Positions 18,706 to 28,174 of a DNA stretch of 64,000 nucleotides are shown piece after piece; within the stretch, counting starts at the first letter, position 1, and each line of letters starts with the position of its first letter. The DNA comes from an uncultured Verrucomicrobiae bacterium (GTDB lineage: Bacteria; Verrucomicrobiota; Verrucomicrobiia; Limisphaerales; UBA1096): positions 39,496 through 103,495 of the forward strand of contig CALJHX010000019.1 in NCBI GenBank assembly GCA_937770485.1. The letters run 5' to 3'. The translations under genes and the position numbers were made by a program. The notes under the pieces were generated by a model. The model did not search any database. It was given only the letters and a program-made list of their open reading frames with translations, and was not told the DNA's origin.

Positions 18706-19335
18706 TCACCCAAAAACGCTCTTTTTATTTCGAATAACCTCAAGACTACCCGATACATACTTGAAACTGTAATTCATTGATTCTGAACCACTTGGGACTA
18801 TTTTATACTTTTTCATTTTCCCTCTGCCCGTCTCAACAAGCTTCGTTACGGCTGGTTTGGTTAAATTCTTCACCGATTCTCCGTTGACAAATCCTTTGTA
18901 TGTCACGGTCAATTCTGGAGTCTTTTCCCCTTCCTTCATTTTCTTGTCCTCTGCCCGGATAACCAAAGATGCCTCGACTACTTCAAGTGTCACCATTGCC
19001 GGCTTGGCAGGGATGAACTGGTCGTTTCCCATTTGAACGCCAAAAACACGCATATTCCCGGCTCCTTTTATGGTTACTTTCCCTCCATTGTCTACCGAAG
19101 CCGGGCCGTTCAAAAAAATCGAAACTGGCAATTTTGAACTGGATTTGGCAGTCACAACAATTGGTTTATCACCGTATTTCTTCGGAGAAAGTCGACCGAT
19201 TTCTACAGTTTGAGCCTCCTTGGCTTCAAGCGCCGGCAACCCGACTAATAGACAGATAAGAACGGCCAGATACAAAACGGAAAAACGAATCGTACCTGTC
19301 CCCATCAAGATACCGGGCTTGCTCCTCGCCTTCAA
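18706..19335 (-). CDS. Small secreted MBG-domain protein
   Basis: This 209-aa protein has a signal peptide or anchor (about residues 17-38), one Ig-like unit (KYGDKPIVVTAKSSSKLPV, then FLNGPASVDNGGKV) and one MBG domain (LTVTYKGFVNGES, NYSFKYVSGSLEV). The Ig-like unit resembles two units in the giant protein immediately downstream, so the two genes are probably paralogous in part. The reported start is TTG; an ATG at residue 11 (19305) is an alternative. The 243-base spacer before the giant gene holds no supported gene and no convincing promoter. It is probably cell-surface or periplasmic; its role is unknown. Confidence 0.75.
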   Translation of the reverse strand: MKARSKPGILMGTGTIRFSVLYLAVLICLLVGLPALEAKEAQTVEIGRLSPKKYGDKPIVVTAKSSSKLPVSIFLNGPASVDNGGKVTIKGAGNMRVFGVQMGNDQFIPAKPAMVTLEVVEASLVIRAEDKKMKEGEKTPELTVTYKGFVNGESVKNLTKPAVTKLVETGRGKMKKYKIVPSGSESMNYSFKYVSGSLEVIRNKKSVFG

Positions 19336-19391
19336 TTGTTTGGGTTGTTACCGGAGAAGCTGTACTTTGGCAAGCATTTTTTTGTAAAAAA

Positions 19392-20954
19392 TTATTCGAC
19401 CTTGGCAACAATCATCGTCAAGTCATCCACTTGTTCCGCGTTGTCGGAAAAATCTTTCAATGTTTCAAAAACCGACTCGATGATTTTGGCCGCCTTCGAC
19501 TGTCTTTTTTGGTGTACCGCCTGCAGGATGCGGTCGACTCCGAATAACTCCTCTGCCGCATTCGTGGTTTCCTCAAGCCCATCGGTCAGCAACACCAACA
19601 CATCCCCCTTGGCCAAGTACAGTGGCTTGGACACGGTGTACGCCGCGTCTGGCATGACTCCCAACGGCATCCCGGTTCTCCTCAGTTCACTCTTCACCGC
19701 GCCGTCGGAGCCCAGAATGAAAGCGGGAGAGTGGCCTGCGCTGGCATGGACGAGCGTTCTTTTTTCAGTATCAAGCTTGGCCAACAGCATAGTCACAAAT
19801 CGCTCCTCGCCGACGTCTTCTCCCACCATCGTGTTTGCCCTAGTGAGGATCAGTGACAGATCGTTACGGTTTCGGGTGAGGATGCGGAGGTACGCACGGG
19901 TTTCCGCCATCAGCATGGCCGGACCAATACCGTGCCCACTCACGTCGCCGATCGCCAACGCCAGTTGACCGTCTGAGGTTGTGAGATAGTCAAAGTAATC
20001 GCCACCCGTCGCCGCAGCCGGCCTGGATGCACCGGCAATGTCAAACCCGTCCAACTGCGGAGCCTTCCAGGGGAACAAGTGTTGCTGGATTTCACTGGCC
20101 ACCCGGAACTGCTCCTCGGACTCGTGCATCACCGCCTGCTCCTTCAACCGCTCTGTGATGTCGCGCGCGTTGATCACCACCCCGGCAATCGCCTCATCGG
20201 CCAGCAGGTTGCTTGCCGTGATATCCATCACCCTCTCACTCCCGTCCGCTGCAGCGAACCTGCCCTTGATGGCGAATTGTTTCCCCTCATTGCCAAGCGC
20301 CTGCCCGAACTCTGCCATCAATCGATCCCGATCCTCCCCATGCGCCAGCGCAAACCAGTCGCTGTCGATCAGTGCCTCGGCACTCTTGCCCAGTACTCGA
20401 TCGCAGGCCGGGCTCACAAATTTAATCATGCCCTTACAATCCAGCACCGCTATGATGTCCGAAGTGTTCTCGATCAACGAACGGTGCCTCAACTCGCTCG
20501 CTCGCAAATCCTTGACCGTCTGCCTCCGTGAGGATCGCACCGAAGCCTCGCGCAATTCCCGCTCCACGGCCGGAACCAGCCGCGCCAGGTTGCCCTTCAT
20601 CAGGTAATCGTGCGCGCCGGACTTCATTGCGGCCACGGCGGTGTCCTCGCCAATGCCACCGGAGACGATGATAAACGGGATGTCGAGTTGCGATTCCTTC
20701 AACACTTCGAGCGCCCTTGGCGCACTAAAATCGGGCAGATTGTAGTCGGCAAGTATCACCTCCCATTGCGCTTGGCCAAGGGCGGTTCGCATTCCGCCCT
20801 CTGTTTCCACCCGCTCAAACTCAGGCTCGAACCCCCCCGCTCGCAGCAGCCCGACCAGCATGCGCGCGTCGAACTCCGAGTCCTCCACCACCAGTACTCG
20901 CAATGCGAGCTTCCCCTCGCTGGGGTGGGTGGGTTGGTTCGTCGTCTTGCTCAT
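19392..20954 (-). CDS. Response regulator with PAS and SpoIIE-type phosphatase domain
   Basis: This 520-aa cytoplasmic protein has three domains. A receiver domain occupies residues 18-135, with acidic Glu24/Asp25, phospho-acceptor Asp70 and Lys in YLMKG. A PAS domain follows at about 155-275 (RHRSLIENTSDIIAVLD to NARDITERLKEQ). A PP2C-like SpoIIE/RsbU phosphatase spans about 300-520, with metal-binding GGDYFDY, GDVSGHG, LLTDGLEE and DDLTMIV. Proteins of this build dephosphorylate an anti-sigma-antagonist in response to a two-component signal and so control alternative sigma factors or surface traits. No partner kinase, anti-sigma or antagonist gene is in the window. It is transcribed divergently from the isochorismatase-ThuA gene. 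TTGGCCAA occurs three times in this gene. Confidence 0.9.
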   Translation of the reverse strand: MSKTTNQPTHPSEGKLALRVLVVEDSEFDARMLVGLLRAGGFEPEFERVETEGGMRTALGQAQWEVILADYNLPDFSAPRALEVLKESQLDIPFIIVSGGIGEDTAVAAMKSGAHDYLMKGNLARLVPAVERELREASVRSSRRQTVKDLRASELRHRSLIENTSDIIAVLDCKGMIKFVSPACDRVLGKSAEALIDSDWFALAHGEDRDRLMAEFGQALGNEGKQFAIKGRFAAADGSERVMDITASNLLADEAIAGVVINARDITERLKEQAVMHESEEQFRVASEIQQHLFPWKAPQLDGFDIAGASRPAAATGGDYFDYLTTSDGQLALAIGDVSGHGIGPAMLMAETRAYLRILTRNRNDLSLILTRANTMVGEDVGEERFVTMLLAKLDTEKRTLVHASAGHSPAFILGSDGAVKSELRRTGMPLGVMPDAAYTVSKPLYLAKGDVLVLLTDGLEETTNAAEELFGVDRILQAVHQKRQSKAAKIIESVFETLKDFSDNAEQVDDLTMIVAKVE

Positions 20955-21029
20955 AATCCGCTTCGCTCGGTCAAGCTAAACCGCCGGGTAACCTTTGCGA
21001 AGCCTTGTTTGCTACACGGCGTGTTTTGG

Positions 21030-21058
21030 TTGACAGCGCTTTGCCAAGCCGATAGCAA
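21030..21058 (+). promoter_or_regulatory. Candidate promoter of the isochorismatase-ThuA gene
   Basis: A perfect TTGACA is followed after 17 bases by TAGCAA, a poor -10 match. The predicted start of transcription would lie about 20 bases before the ATG at 21085. Confidence 0.4.
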
Positions 21059-21084
21059 CACCGCCGAGAACACACATCGATTTC

Positions 21085-22701
21085 ATGAAACGCGCCGCCA
21101 TTTTTTCTATCCTGTTTTCACTCGCCTTGGCCAACGCCGAGACGTTCACACTCAACACACGCGACCGCGTCAGGGACGCAGACGGCGACTGGGCCGTGCG
21201 GCAACAAAAAGTTCTTTGGGACGCCAAGGAGACGGCAGTGATCGTCTGCGACATGTGGGATCTGCACCACTGCAAAAACGCCGTCGGCCGCGTCGGCGAA
21301 ATGGCGCCGCGCATGAACCAACTTCTCAACACCGCACGGGCCAGGGGTGCGCTGATCATTCACGCGCCATCGTCGTGCATGGAGTTTTACAAAAACCACC
21401 CCGCCCGCAAACGCGCCCAAGCCGCGCCCGGTGCCGCCGTGCAACCCAAGGCCATCGAGAGTTGGTGCCACTGGATTGACAAGGTGGAGGAAAGCCAGGG
21501 CTACCCCATCGACCACTCAGATGGCGGCGAAGACGACGACCCGGCGGAGCACGCCGCCTGGGCCAGGCACCTAGCCGATCTTGGACGCAACCCGGGCAGT
21601 CCGTGGAAGCGGCAGGTCGACCTGATCGAGATTGACCCCAAGCACGACGCGATCAGCGACAACGGTATCGAGATTTGGAACCTACTTGAGGCGCGAGGCA
21701 TCCGCAACTTACTGCTCGTTGGCGTGCACACGAACATGTGCGTGCTCGGTCGGCCGTTTGGCCTCCGCAACATGGCGCGTAACGGCAAAAATGTCCTGCT
21801 CGTCCGCGACCTCACCGACTCGATGTACAACCCGGCGAGTTGGCCGTACGTGAATCACTTTCGCGGCACATCGCTGGTCGTTGAACACATTGAGCAACGG
21901 GTCTGCCCGACGACAACCAGCGACCAACTGCTTGGTGGCGAGCCGTTCCGCTTCAAGAACGACACGCCGCCACACGTCGTGTTCATGATCGGCGAGAGTG
22001 AATACAATACAGCCTCGACCCTGCCGATGTTTGCCAAAAAACAGCTCGAGTACCGCGGCATCCGCTGCTCGTTTGTACACGTGAATCAAAACGATCCGAA
22101 CGATTTCGCCGGCCTCGAGGCGCTGAAGGATGCTGACCTACTTTTCCTGAGTGTCCGCCGCCGAACGCCGCCCAAGGCGCAGCTCGACCTCGTCCGCGCG
22201 CACCTGGCCAAGGGCAAACCGCTCGTCGGCATCCGCACTTCCAGCCATGCGTTCGACCGTGAACCACCCAGCGAAAACCACGCGCGCTGGGCCAAGTTCG
22301 ACGACGAAATACTGGGCGTTGACTACCGGAACCATTACGGCAACAAGCCGCCAAAAGATCCTGCCACCATCATTCGGGCCACGGCCACAGGAGCTAACCA
22401 CCCCATCCTAACCGCCGTACCGCACGATGCCTTCGAAGCAAAATCGCACCTCTACAAAAACAAACCGGTCACCTCCACCGTTTCGGTGCTTATGACTGGC
22501 ACGCTCGCGGGACGGGACGAAATCAGCGAGCCGGTGGCGTGGACGAACAAGGCCAACGGTAGCCGCATCTTTTACACATCGCTTGGCAGCGTGGATGACT
22601 TTGGATTGCCGGCATTTCAGCGACTGCTGCTCAACGGCATCCTCTGGGCGCTCGACGAGCCGGTGCCGCCAGCCGACCCGCGAGTCGTCGTCAGGAAATA
22701 A
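21085..22701 (+). CDS. Secreted isochorismatase-like and ThuA-like fusion protein
   Basis: This 538-aa protein has a signal peptide (about residues 1-19). Residues 45-290 form an isochorismatase-like cysteine hydrolase, with Asp56 in VIVCDMWD and nucleophile Cys219 in HTNMCVLGR. Residues 300-530 form a ThuA/class I glutamine amidotransferase-like domain (HVVFMIGESEYNTASTLP, then VGIRTSSHAF). This fusion recurs in Planctomycetes and Verrucomicrobia, where it is secreted and thought to act in carbohydrate or amide breakdown; no substrate is established. The next gene, on the opposite strand, encodes a stand-alone ThuA protein, which suggests a shared pathway. The TTGGCCAA palindrome falls within the signal peptide codons. 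Confidence 0.85.
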   Translation: MKRAAIFSILFSLALANAETFTLNTRDRVRDADGDWAVRQQKVLWDAKETAVIVCDMWDLHHCKNAVGRVGEMAPRMNQLLNTARARGALIIHAPSSCMEFYKNHPARKRAQAAPGAAVQPKAIESWCHWIDKVEESQGYPIDHSDGGEDDDPAEHAAWARHLADLGRNPGSPWKRQVDLIEIDPKHDAISDNGIEIWNLLEARGIRNLLLVGVHTNMCVLGRPFGLRNMARNGKNVLLVRDLTDSMYNPASWPYVNHFRGTSLVVEHIEQRVCPTTTSDQLLGGEPFRFKNDTPPHVVFMIGESEYNTASTLPMFAKKQLEYRGIRCSFVHVNQNDPNDFAGLEALKDADLLFLSVRRRTPPKAQLDLVRAHLAKGKPLVGIRTSSHAFDREPPSENHARWAKFDDEILGVDYRNHYGNKPPKDPATIIRATATGANHPILTAVPHDAFEAKSHLYKNKPVTSTVSVLMTGTLAGRDEISEPVAWTNKANGSRIFYTSLGSVDDFGLPAFQRLLLNGILWALDEPVPPADPRVVVRK

Positions 22702-22958
22702 TTCGGGCTATGGCCAACGATATCGAATCGATCCAGCTTCAAAACCGAAGGTGCCACATGCCGTTGAAATGCCGAACCGCGCATTGGCGATGAGTCTGCG
22801 CACCGCGAACAGCTACGGAGTGGCCAACCCGGAGATCAACCAAATACTTGGCCTTGGCAGGTTGCCACGCCAGAACACCAACATCGATAATGCGGAGCGG
22901 GTTGTCGCGGAGTTCTCCCCCCGGAGGGGCACGGCTTTGATGGGCTTGGCCGAGCCGG

Positions 22959-23909
22959 CTACGGCGCGGGCGGGGCGAGCACTTCCTCGCGGGTGATTTT
23001 CGATGACGGCGTTGCGTCGGCCGTCAAGTCGCCCAAGGCATACTGCAGTCCGTCCAGGTAATGCTGCAACACCGCTGGGTTCCAGTAGGTGGACGCGTTG
23101 TGGCCGAGGTTCGTGTAAAACACACGGCCGCCCTCGAACGTGCGAATCCACGACACCGGCACGGTGCGACCGCCCTCGGTATATTGTTTCTTCAACCCCT
23201 CGTTGCGGTTGAGCGGCTTCATCGTCTGCTCCGTGTTCAGGTCGAGGCTCACTAGCACGCGAAGCTTGTCGCCGCCGACATACGTCTCCGGCTTGTACTG
23301 ATAAATCTCGTCCTTGTGCCAGAAACCCCTGCCCTTGAACGCCTGGTTGAGGATGTGCTTCGGGTCATCGAGCTTGAACGACCACGTGCCGCCCCCACCC
23401 CATGGATGTCCGTTGAACTGGCCGCCGATCATCCGCGCGCCGGTTTTCCATCTGTAAAAATTATCGCTCGCCGCGTGGATGCCAACAACGCCTTTACCCT
23501 GGCCAACGAAGCCGAGGATCGCGTTGCGCTGGTCGTCATTGTCGAGCGCTAGGCTCGTGGTGTTGTTGAACAGAATTGCGTCGTACTTTTCGAGATTGGC
23601 CTTGTTGAACACCGAGTACTCGTCCGCCAAGTCGGCGGTGAACGCGCCGGTCTTCCTGCCCAACTCCTGTATGGCGAAGTTCCCCTCAACGATCGAGCCG
23701 TGCACAAACGTCTCGCACCGGTAAAACACAAGGATGCGCCGCGGCTTTTTCGGCTTGGCCGTGGCCTTGGCCGGCAGCGCTGCCAGCACCTTGGCCTTTG
23801 TGTCTTCGGTCAGCGGCTTGAGGCGCTTCTTCCCATCCTCCCATGCGGCTTCGCCAAGCGGAACGGCGGCCAAGCCAATGGCCAGTAATATCATCGTGTG
23901 TGTTTTCAT
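22959..23909 (-). CDS. Secreted ThuA-like domain protein
   Basis: This 316-aa protein has a signal peptide (about residues 1-21) and a ThuA-like domain from about residue 57. Visible features are ILVFYRCETFVHGSI, YDAILFNNTTSL, GKGVVGIHAASDNFY, GGQFNGHPW and a late FYTNLGHNASTYW. The family has a glutamine-amidotransferase-like fold and is linked to trehalose and other sugar utilisation; members in this phylum are often annotated as trehalose utilisation proteins without biochemical proof. It converges on the isochorismatase-ThuA gene with a 257-base spacer that holds no gene I can support. Periplasmic or extracellular location is predicted. Confidence 0.87.
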   Translation of the reverse strand: MKTHTMILLAIGLAAVPLGEAAWEDGKKRLKPLTEDTKAKVLAALPAKATAKPKKPRRILVFYRCETFVHGSIVEGNFAIQELGRKTGAFTADLADEYSVFNKANLEKYDAILFNNTTSLALDNDDQRNAILGFVGQGKGVVGIHAASDNFYRWKTGARMIGGQFNGHPWGGGGTWSFKLDDPKHILNQAFKGRGFWHKDEIYQYKPETYVGGDKLRVLVSLDLNTEQTMKPLNRNEGLKKQYTEGGRTVPVSWIRTFEGGRVFYTNLGHNASTYWNPAVLQHYLDGLQYALGDLTADATPSSKITREEVLAPPAP

Positions 23910-24426
23910 AATTAAAAATGAAGCGGCGACAGGCTAGGCCAGGCGCAACCGAATGTGGAGCCCTTTGTCACCCAACCGGCCCTGTATGGACCGGGGGTTT
24001 GCACCTGTCACAGAGCTGACCCAACATCCGCCGAGACGGCAAAGCCGACGTTCTCGGTATCGAAATTAAAGGACTGGTTGAACACCACTGGAAAAATATG
24101 ATGCGAAGCAGCCAGCACCTGACTCGAACTTGGCTTATCGAGCGCCGCCATCCTGTCCTGCTCGTCCATTCGCAGACCGTGCGGTAACTGGCTCAACAGT
24201 TAATCGTCGACTAAATTGAACAACATCGCCAGCGATCAGACGTGGATGAGGCTGATGTTCCGGCGGGTGAATTCGGAGACCACACTCGCCAACAAGGAAG
24301 TCAGCGTGGGTAGGTATTCCTTAATTGATCTTCAGTATAAGTCGCCATGGTTTACCGCCTGCGCGGGCGCGTCAGCTGTCTGGCAAAAAATAGCGTAATC
24401 TGACTTCCAATCCAAGCCAGAGCAAC
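23910..24426. other. Intergenic region without a supported gene
   Basis: This 517-base stretch holds only short frames without start signals. A minus-strand frame at 24008-24196 has a protein-like tail (FNFDTENVGFAVSADVG) and could be the end of a decayed gene, but no family is recognised. No terminator with a clear T-run was found. Confidence 0.4.
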
Positions 24427-27378
24427 TTACGGCCTACGATTGCCGGGCGGCGCCTCGGCGGGCTCCCCGCCCGGGATCAACTCGTCAATGACCTGGAACG
24501 GCAACTGAAACGGCACCAGCAACACCTTGGGAATGTGTTTCATATTCAGCTTCGGCTGGCTGAGCGTGCCGCTCACCTCAAACTTAAGCATGCGCTCGAT
24601 CGGCGACAACGCCAGGTTGAACAACGGCCCCAGCACCGGCCCGATCACCCACGTGTCTCGCAGCGCCTCTGCCACCACACCGGCATCGTGAATCCGACCA
24701 TCAAAATCCACCTTCCCCTTGTACTGCAGCCGGACCAACGCCGACTTGAGCTCTAGATTCCTGGTACCGACGACACCATCGGTGATGGTGAAGTCAGCCG
24801 TGCCCTCCGAAAACGTGCTCGCGCCCAGCCCTGGCGTTAGGCCATCCAGCACGGGCGCGAAGATGCCGATCAGCGGAAGCTCCCAAAGATCTCCCTCCTT
24901 CAGCGTCACGCTGGACGACCCGTTCCAGCTCTTCCAATCACTTGAGTTAGCGGTGATGTCCAGCACCCCGTCGAAGCGGCCGTTTAATTTGGATTTTTTT
25001 TCCATGATGCCGGACATCAACCCAGTCAGTTCCGTTTTTTTTGTCTCGAGATGAAAGGCCAGATCCGTCGAGCGGTCGTCGTTAAACCGGGACAAGAGGT
25101 TCCCACGCAGCTCGCCGCCGTAAAACTCGGCGACGATGTTGGTGAGAGTCACCGTCTGTCCGCTCCAAAAAATCTCGCCATCGATATCCTGCGAGTTGAA
25201 CCTGCTGAAACGAAACGCCCCGCCGTCGATCTCGAAATGCAACTCCGCCGGGTTACGCCCTGGGCCTGTCTGCACCCAGCCGTTCACGCTCACCAGCGGT
25301 GGCTCGAGAAACTGGTAAGCCTCGAGTGAGCGAGCCGTCTTCGGGCCGATCGCCTTCGCGACGGCCGCCGGCTCGAGCCGGCTCACCGCATTCGTCAGGT
25401 ACAGCCGCTTGGTGCGCATGTCAAAGCCCAACGCATCCAACGTGGCCTCGCCCTCGGGCCGGCGCACCACAGCGTTTGTCATGCTGAGAAACCTGTTGGC
25501 GAACGAGACCCCGGCGGCGAAGCCATCGACCTGCTGCGCCCGGAAGGTGAAATTCGTCGCCGCCACCGAGGCGCGGAAGCCGGTTCGCTCCCGCTCGCGC
25601 CACCGCCCCCACACCTGCCCCTCGATCACTGGCGGTGTCTCGAATGAAAAATAATCGAACCCCTTTTTCTGCTTCTCTTCCTCCAGCGCCGGGGTGATCG
25701 CATGCGGATCGATACTACTGCGAAAGTCGAAGTGGAAATCCCGTGTCTCCGAGTGGGAGCGCAGCGCCACCTGAACCTCCCCCTCTGGCCGCCTAGCGAG
25801 GAGATTTGACAGGCGCAAGGTGAGGTTTGAGTACACCAAGTCGCTCCGCACCGACTCGATCTCGACACCTCGAAAGCTCATTGGCCCCGAGGTCACTTGG
25901 GCTTTCACGCTCATCGTCGGCCGCACTTCGGCGCGCCAATCCGGCTTCGCGTTGGTCCACTTCGGCAGCGTCGCGCGCACCGTGCCGGTGACCACCGGCG
26001 CCTCGCTCCACTGGAATTGCTTGAGCCAACGCTGCGCCTTGGGCGTGAGTAGATCGGACACATTATGCAGGCTGAAGTTTACCCGGCTGCTCGCCGTAGC
26101 CAGGCGGGTGGCGACGTTCAGTTCTGCCGAACCGCTCACACCGCCGTCGTACAGCTTGGCCTCGAGTTGGCTTAGCGACAGTCGCGGCGCCCGCCAGACG
26201 CCCGCCAGCGACACCTCGCGAATCGCCAGTCCCTTCTCGCCGGTGATGCCACTGGCTAATCCTCTAAAATCTGCCACATACGGCGCGAGCTTGGACCAGT
26301 ACGCCCAGCCCTCAACCGTCTCCGGCGGCGACTCGGCTCCAGCCAGGCTGCCGCTCAGTTCGACCGACTCGATCGCCGTCTTGGCCGCCGTCACTTGGCC
26401 AAGTGCCAATTCAAAATTGATGCGCGCGGGAACGGCGTTGCTGATCGACTGCGGCGCAGTGACGGTCGCCGTTGCCGAACCGATCTTCGCCGTCGGCGTC
26501 GCTAAGCCGATGACGCGCAGCGAGCCAGCGATGCCGGTCGGGCCGCCAAGATTCAACTCCATCGCCAAATCCTCCAGCGACCCCTCCGGCATCGTCGTTC
26601 CGCCGGCTATCAACACGCCGCGGCCCTTCAATTCGCCGAGGCGCATCGCGTCGCCGGCGAGTTGCAGTTGCAATCTTGGCTTGCTGCGAAAGCTCACGAC
26701 ATCCCGCCGCTTGGCCAAATCGACTAGGCGCGCCTTGAACGGCCTAAGTTTTTCCGAAAGCGGCTTGGCATCGGACTTCCGGTCAGTGCGGAGTGTCATC
26801 ACGTTGGCCAAGCTCACATCAACATCCACCGAGAAGCCCAACACGTCCCCTTTCAATTGTTTTGCTGTCAGCGCGCCTGTATCGGCCAGGTGTAATTCAC
26901 CCTCCGGAAAACTCACCTTCATCGGCGTGAGGTTGGCTCCGGCGTCGTTGAGTTGCGCGTCAAACTGAAACCCGGTGAGGGACAACCCGCGAACAGCGGC
27001 GCGGCCCGAGAGGAGCGCTCCATAATCGGGACGGATAACGCTGTTACCCAAGGTGAGCGCGACGCTGCCGGCGGTGTCCGACTGGCCAAGCTGCAGTTGG
27101 CCGGCACGCCACGCGCCGTCCCAGTCCATCCGCAGCCAGTCGAAATCCAGTTGAACCCCCCGCTGGGCCAGGCGCGATTGCAGGTGTCGCTTGGCGAAGT
27201 CCGGCAGTCCGGCTTGGTTTAGATAGAGCGCCATGCCAGCGAGAACGAGCAGCAGCACAACAAACATCCGCAGCAGCCAGCGCAGCTTGCGAACACGAGT
27301 CTTTGAATCGTTTGACACGGAAAACAAAAAAGGTCGAACCCCGAAAAGGTCAGACACAAAAACCGGCAGAGCATTCAA
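24427..27378 (-). CDS. AsmA/TamB-like envelope protein
   Basis: This 983-aa protein has one N-terminal transmembrane helix (about residues 33-52) and a long periplasmic stretch of beta-rich repeats. The C-terminus matches the AsmA-like domain: a block on the Asp-Gly-Glu pattern DIDGEIFWSGQTVTLTNI, then KSKLNGRFDGVLDI, GTADFTITDGVV and VSGTLSQPKLNMK. AsmA-family proteins span the envelope and are implicated in phospholipid transport or outer-membrane protein assembly. The length fits the larger AsmA-like members. The gene has no close operon partner. The first 25 residues are uncertain because other starts are possible downstream. TTGGCCAA occurs three times. Confidence 0.78.
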   Translation of the reverse strand: MNALPVFVSDLFGVRPFLFSVSNDSKTRVRKLRWLLRMFVVLLLVLAGMALYLNQAGLPDFAKRHLQSRLAQRGVQLDFDWLRMDWDGAWRAGQLQLGQSDTAGSVALTLGNSVIRPDYGALLSGRAAVRGLSLTGFQFDAQLNDAGANLTPMKVSFPEGELHLADTGALTAKQLKGDVLGFSVDVDVSLANVMTLRTDRKSDAKPLSEKLRPFKARLVDLAKRRDVVSFRSKPRLQLQLAGDAMRLGELKGRGVLIAGGTTMPEGSLEDLAMELNLGGPTGIAGSLRVIGLATPTAKIGSATATVTAPQSISNAVPARINFELALGQVTAAKTAIESVELSGSLAGAESPPETVEGWAYWSKLAPYVADFRGLASGITGEKGLAIREVSLAGVWRAPRLSLSQLEAKLYDGGVSGSAELNVATRLATASSRVNFSLHNVSDLLTPKAQRWLKQFQWSEAPVVTGTVRATLPKWTNAKPDWRAEVRPTMSVKAQVTSGPMSFRGVEIESVRSDLVYSNLTLRLSNLLARRPEGEVQVALRSHSETRDFHFDFRSSIDPHAITPALEEEKQKKGFDYFSFETPPVIEGQVWGRWRERERTGFRASVAATNFTFRAQQVDGFAAGVSFANRFLSMTNAVVRRPEGEATLDALGFDMRTKRLYLTNAVSRLEPAAVAKAIGPKTARSLEAYQFLEPPLVSVNGWVQTGPGRNPAELHFEIDGGAFRFSRFNSQDIDGEIFWSGQTVTLTNIVAEFYGGELRGNLLSRFNDDRSTDLAFHLETKKTELTGLMSGIMEKKSKLNGRFDGVLDITANSSDWKSWNGSSSVTLKEGDLWELPLIGIFAPVLDGLTPGLGASTFSEGTADFTITDGVVGTRNLELKSALVRLQYKGKVDFDGRIHDAGVVAEALRDTWVIGPVLGPLFNLALSPIERMLKFEVSGTLSQPKLNMKHIPKVLLVPFQLPFQVIDELIPGGEPAEAPPGNRRP

Positions 27379-27474
27379 ACACAGCCGGACGGTAGTATGC
27401 TGGCAGCTTGACAGGGAAGGAAGCTTTCGGGGCTGAGGGAGGTTCTACCGGAGTTTTGGGATGGCGGCTCGGTT

Positions 27475-27711
27475 TTACCTGAGCACATCGTCCACCTTGC
27501 CAAACTGGGCATCTAGTAACGCCACGTCGCCGGCGCTCAGCCAATGATCGGTGTACTTGACCTTGGCCTTGGCTCCCGCAGCCTCTCCCCCATCGGTCAC
27601 TGTAGTTGCAGCGACTTTTTCCATCCCGCCGGGAAATGCCTTGTCCAGCAACAAAAAAGCGGCCGGGTGAACACGAGGGAAATCTGGATCACCGGGCCGA
27701 TAGTTTTTGTT
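27475..27711 (-). pseudogene. Remnant of a gene 3' end (unknown family)
   Basis: A frame with no start codon reads NKNYRPGDPDFPRVHPAAFL and continues through LDKAFPGGMEKVAAT to SAGDVALLDAQFGKVDD before a stop. The sequence is protein-like and of normal composition, but it is cut off upstream by a stop codon. No family is recognised. Confidence 0.4.
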
Positions 27712-27765
27712 TTATCCTTCATGAATGCTTTTTTTACTGATCAGCAATAATCGCAATGCGTTGAA

Positions 27766-27960
27766 TTACATCACGGATACCTCGATGGCGTTCGATGTCT
27801 GGACACCGTTATTGGAGCGGTAACGCGCTGTGTATTCGTCCCGGGCAAGCAACCTGCTGCCCCCCCGGTTCGACGAAAAAGCAAGACTTACCCTCCAACT
27901 CAAGTGAGCTTTTTACGGACAGCATTATGCTGCCAAACCCGTGCAAAATGCAAACGGTTT
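27766..27960 (-). pseudogene. Remnant of a second gene 3' end, frameshifted
   Basis: Upstream the reading is LELEGKSCFFVEPGG. After a run of seven G it continues in another frame as LARDEYTARYRSNNGVQTS and then NAIEVSVM before the stop. The end resembles a fibronectin-III-like strand. It is probably a decayed secreted-protein tail. Confidence 0.35.
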
Positions 27961-27998
27961 GAGATTAAAATAAAGAAAGGAATGGGCGACTTGAAGGG

Positions 27999-28090
27999 CA
28001 CTTCTGGTAACTTTTAAAATACGAGAACAAGAGTGCCCTTTTGCTAGTTCATCTGATTTTTCATTCAATAAATTGTGGTTTCCAGAAGTG
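27999..28090. mobile_element. Small element with inverted ends, copy A
   Basis: The 92-base element begins CACTTCTGGTAACT and ends GGTTTCCAGAAGTG, nearly perfect inverted repeats. A second copy lies at 32443-32562 in the same orientation, and the two bracket the amidohydrolase-DUF1552-DUF1592 operon. It encodes nothing of its own and looks like a MITE or similar non-autonomous repeat. Confidence 0.65.
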
Positions 28091-28156
28091 ATCTTCGGCT
28101 TTTAATTCTTTGCCCGTCTTGCCGCCGTATTTGCGAAGGAGATCGGCAACTTTTTT
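28061..28156 (-). pseudogene. Remnant C-terminus partly within element copy A
   Basis: The frame reads KVADLLRKYGGKTGKELKAE and then DHFWKPQFIE before its stop, with no start codon and a stop just upstream of an A8 run. The codons for HFWKPQF overlap the inverted end of the element, so the element may use or have captured the end of this gene. Confidence 0.4.
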
Positions 28157-28174
28157 TTATTTAGCCGAACTGAG

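Noticed and set aside
22702..22958. Plus-strand frame with protein-like text (MSLRTANSYGVANPEINQIL)
   Set aside because: It is short, runs into the convergent ThuA gene and has no family match or start signal.
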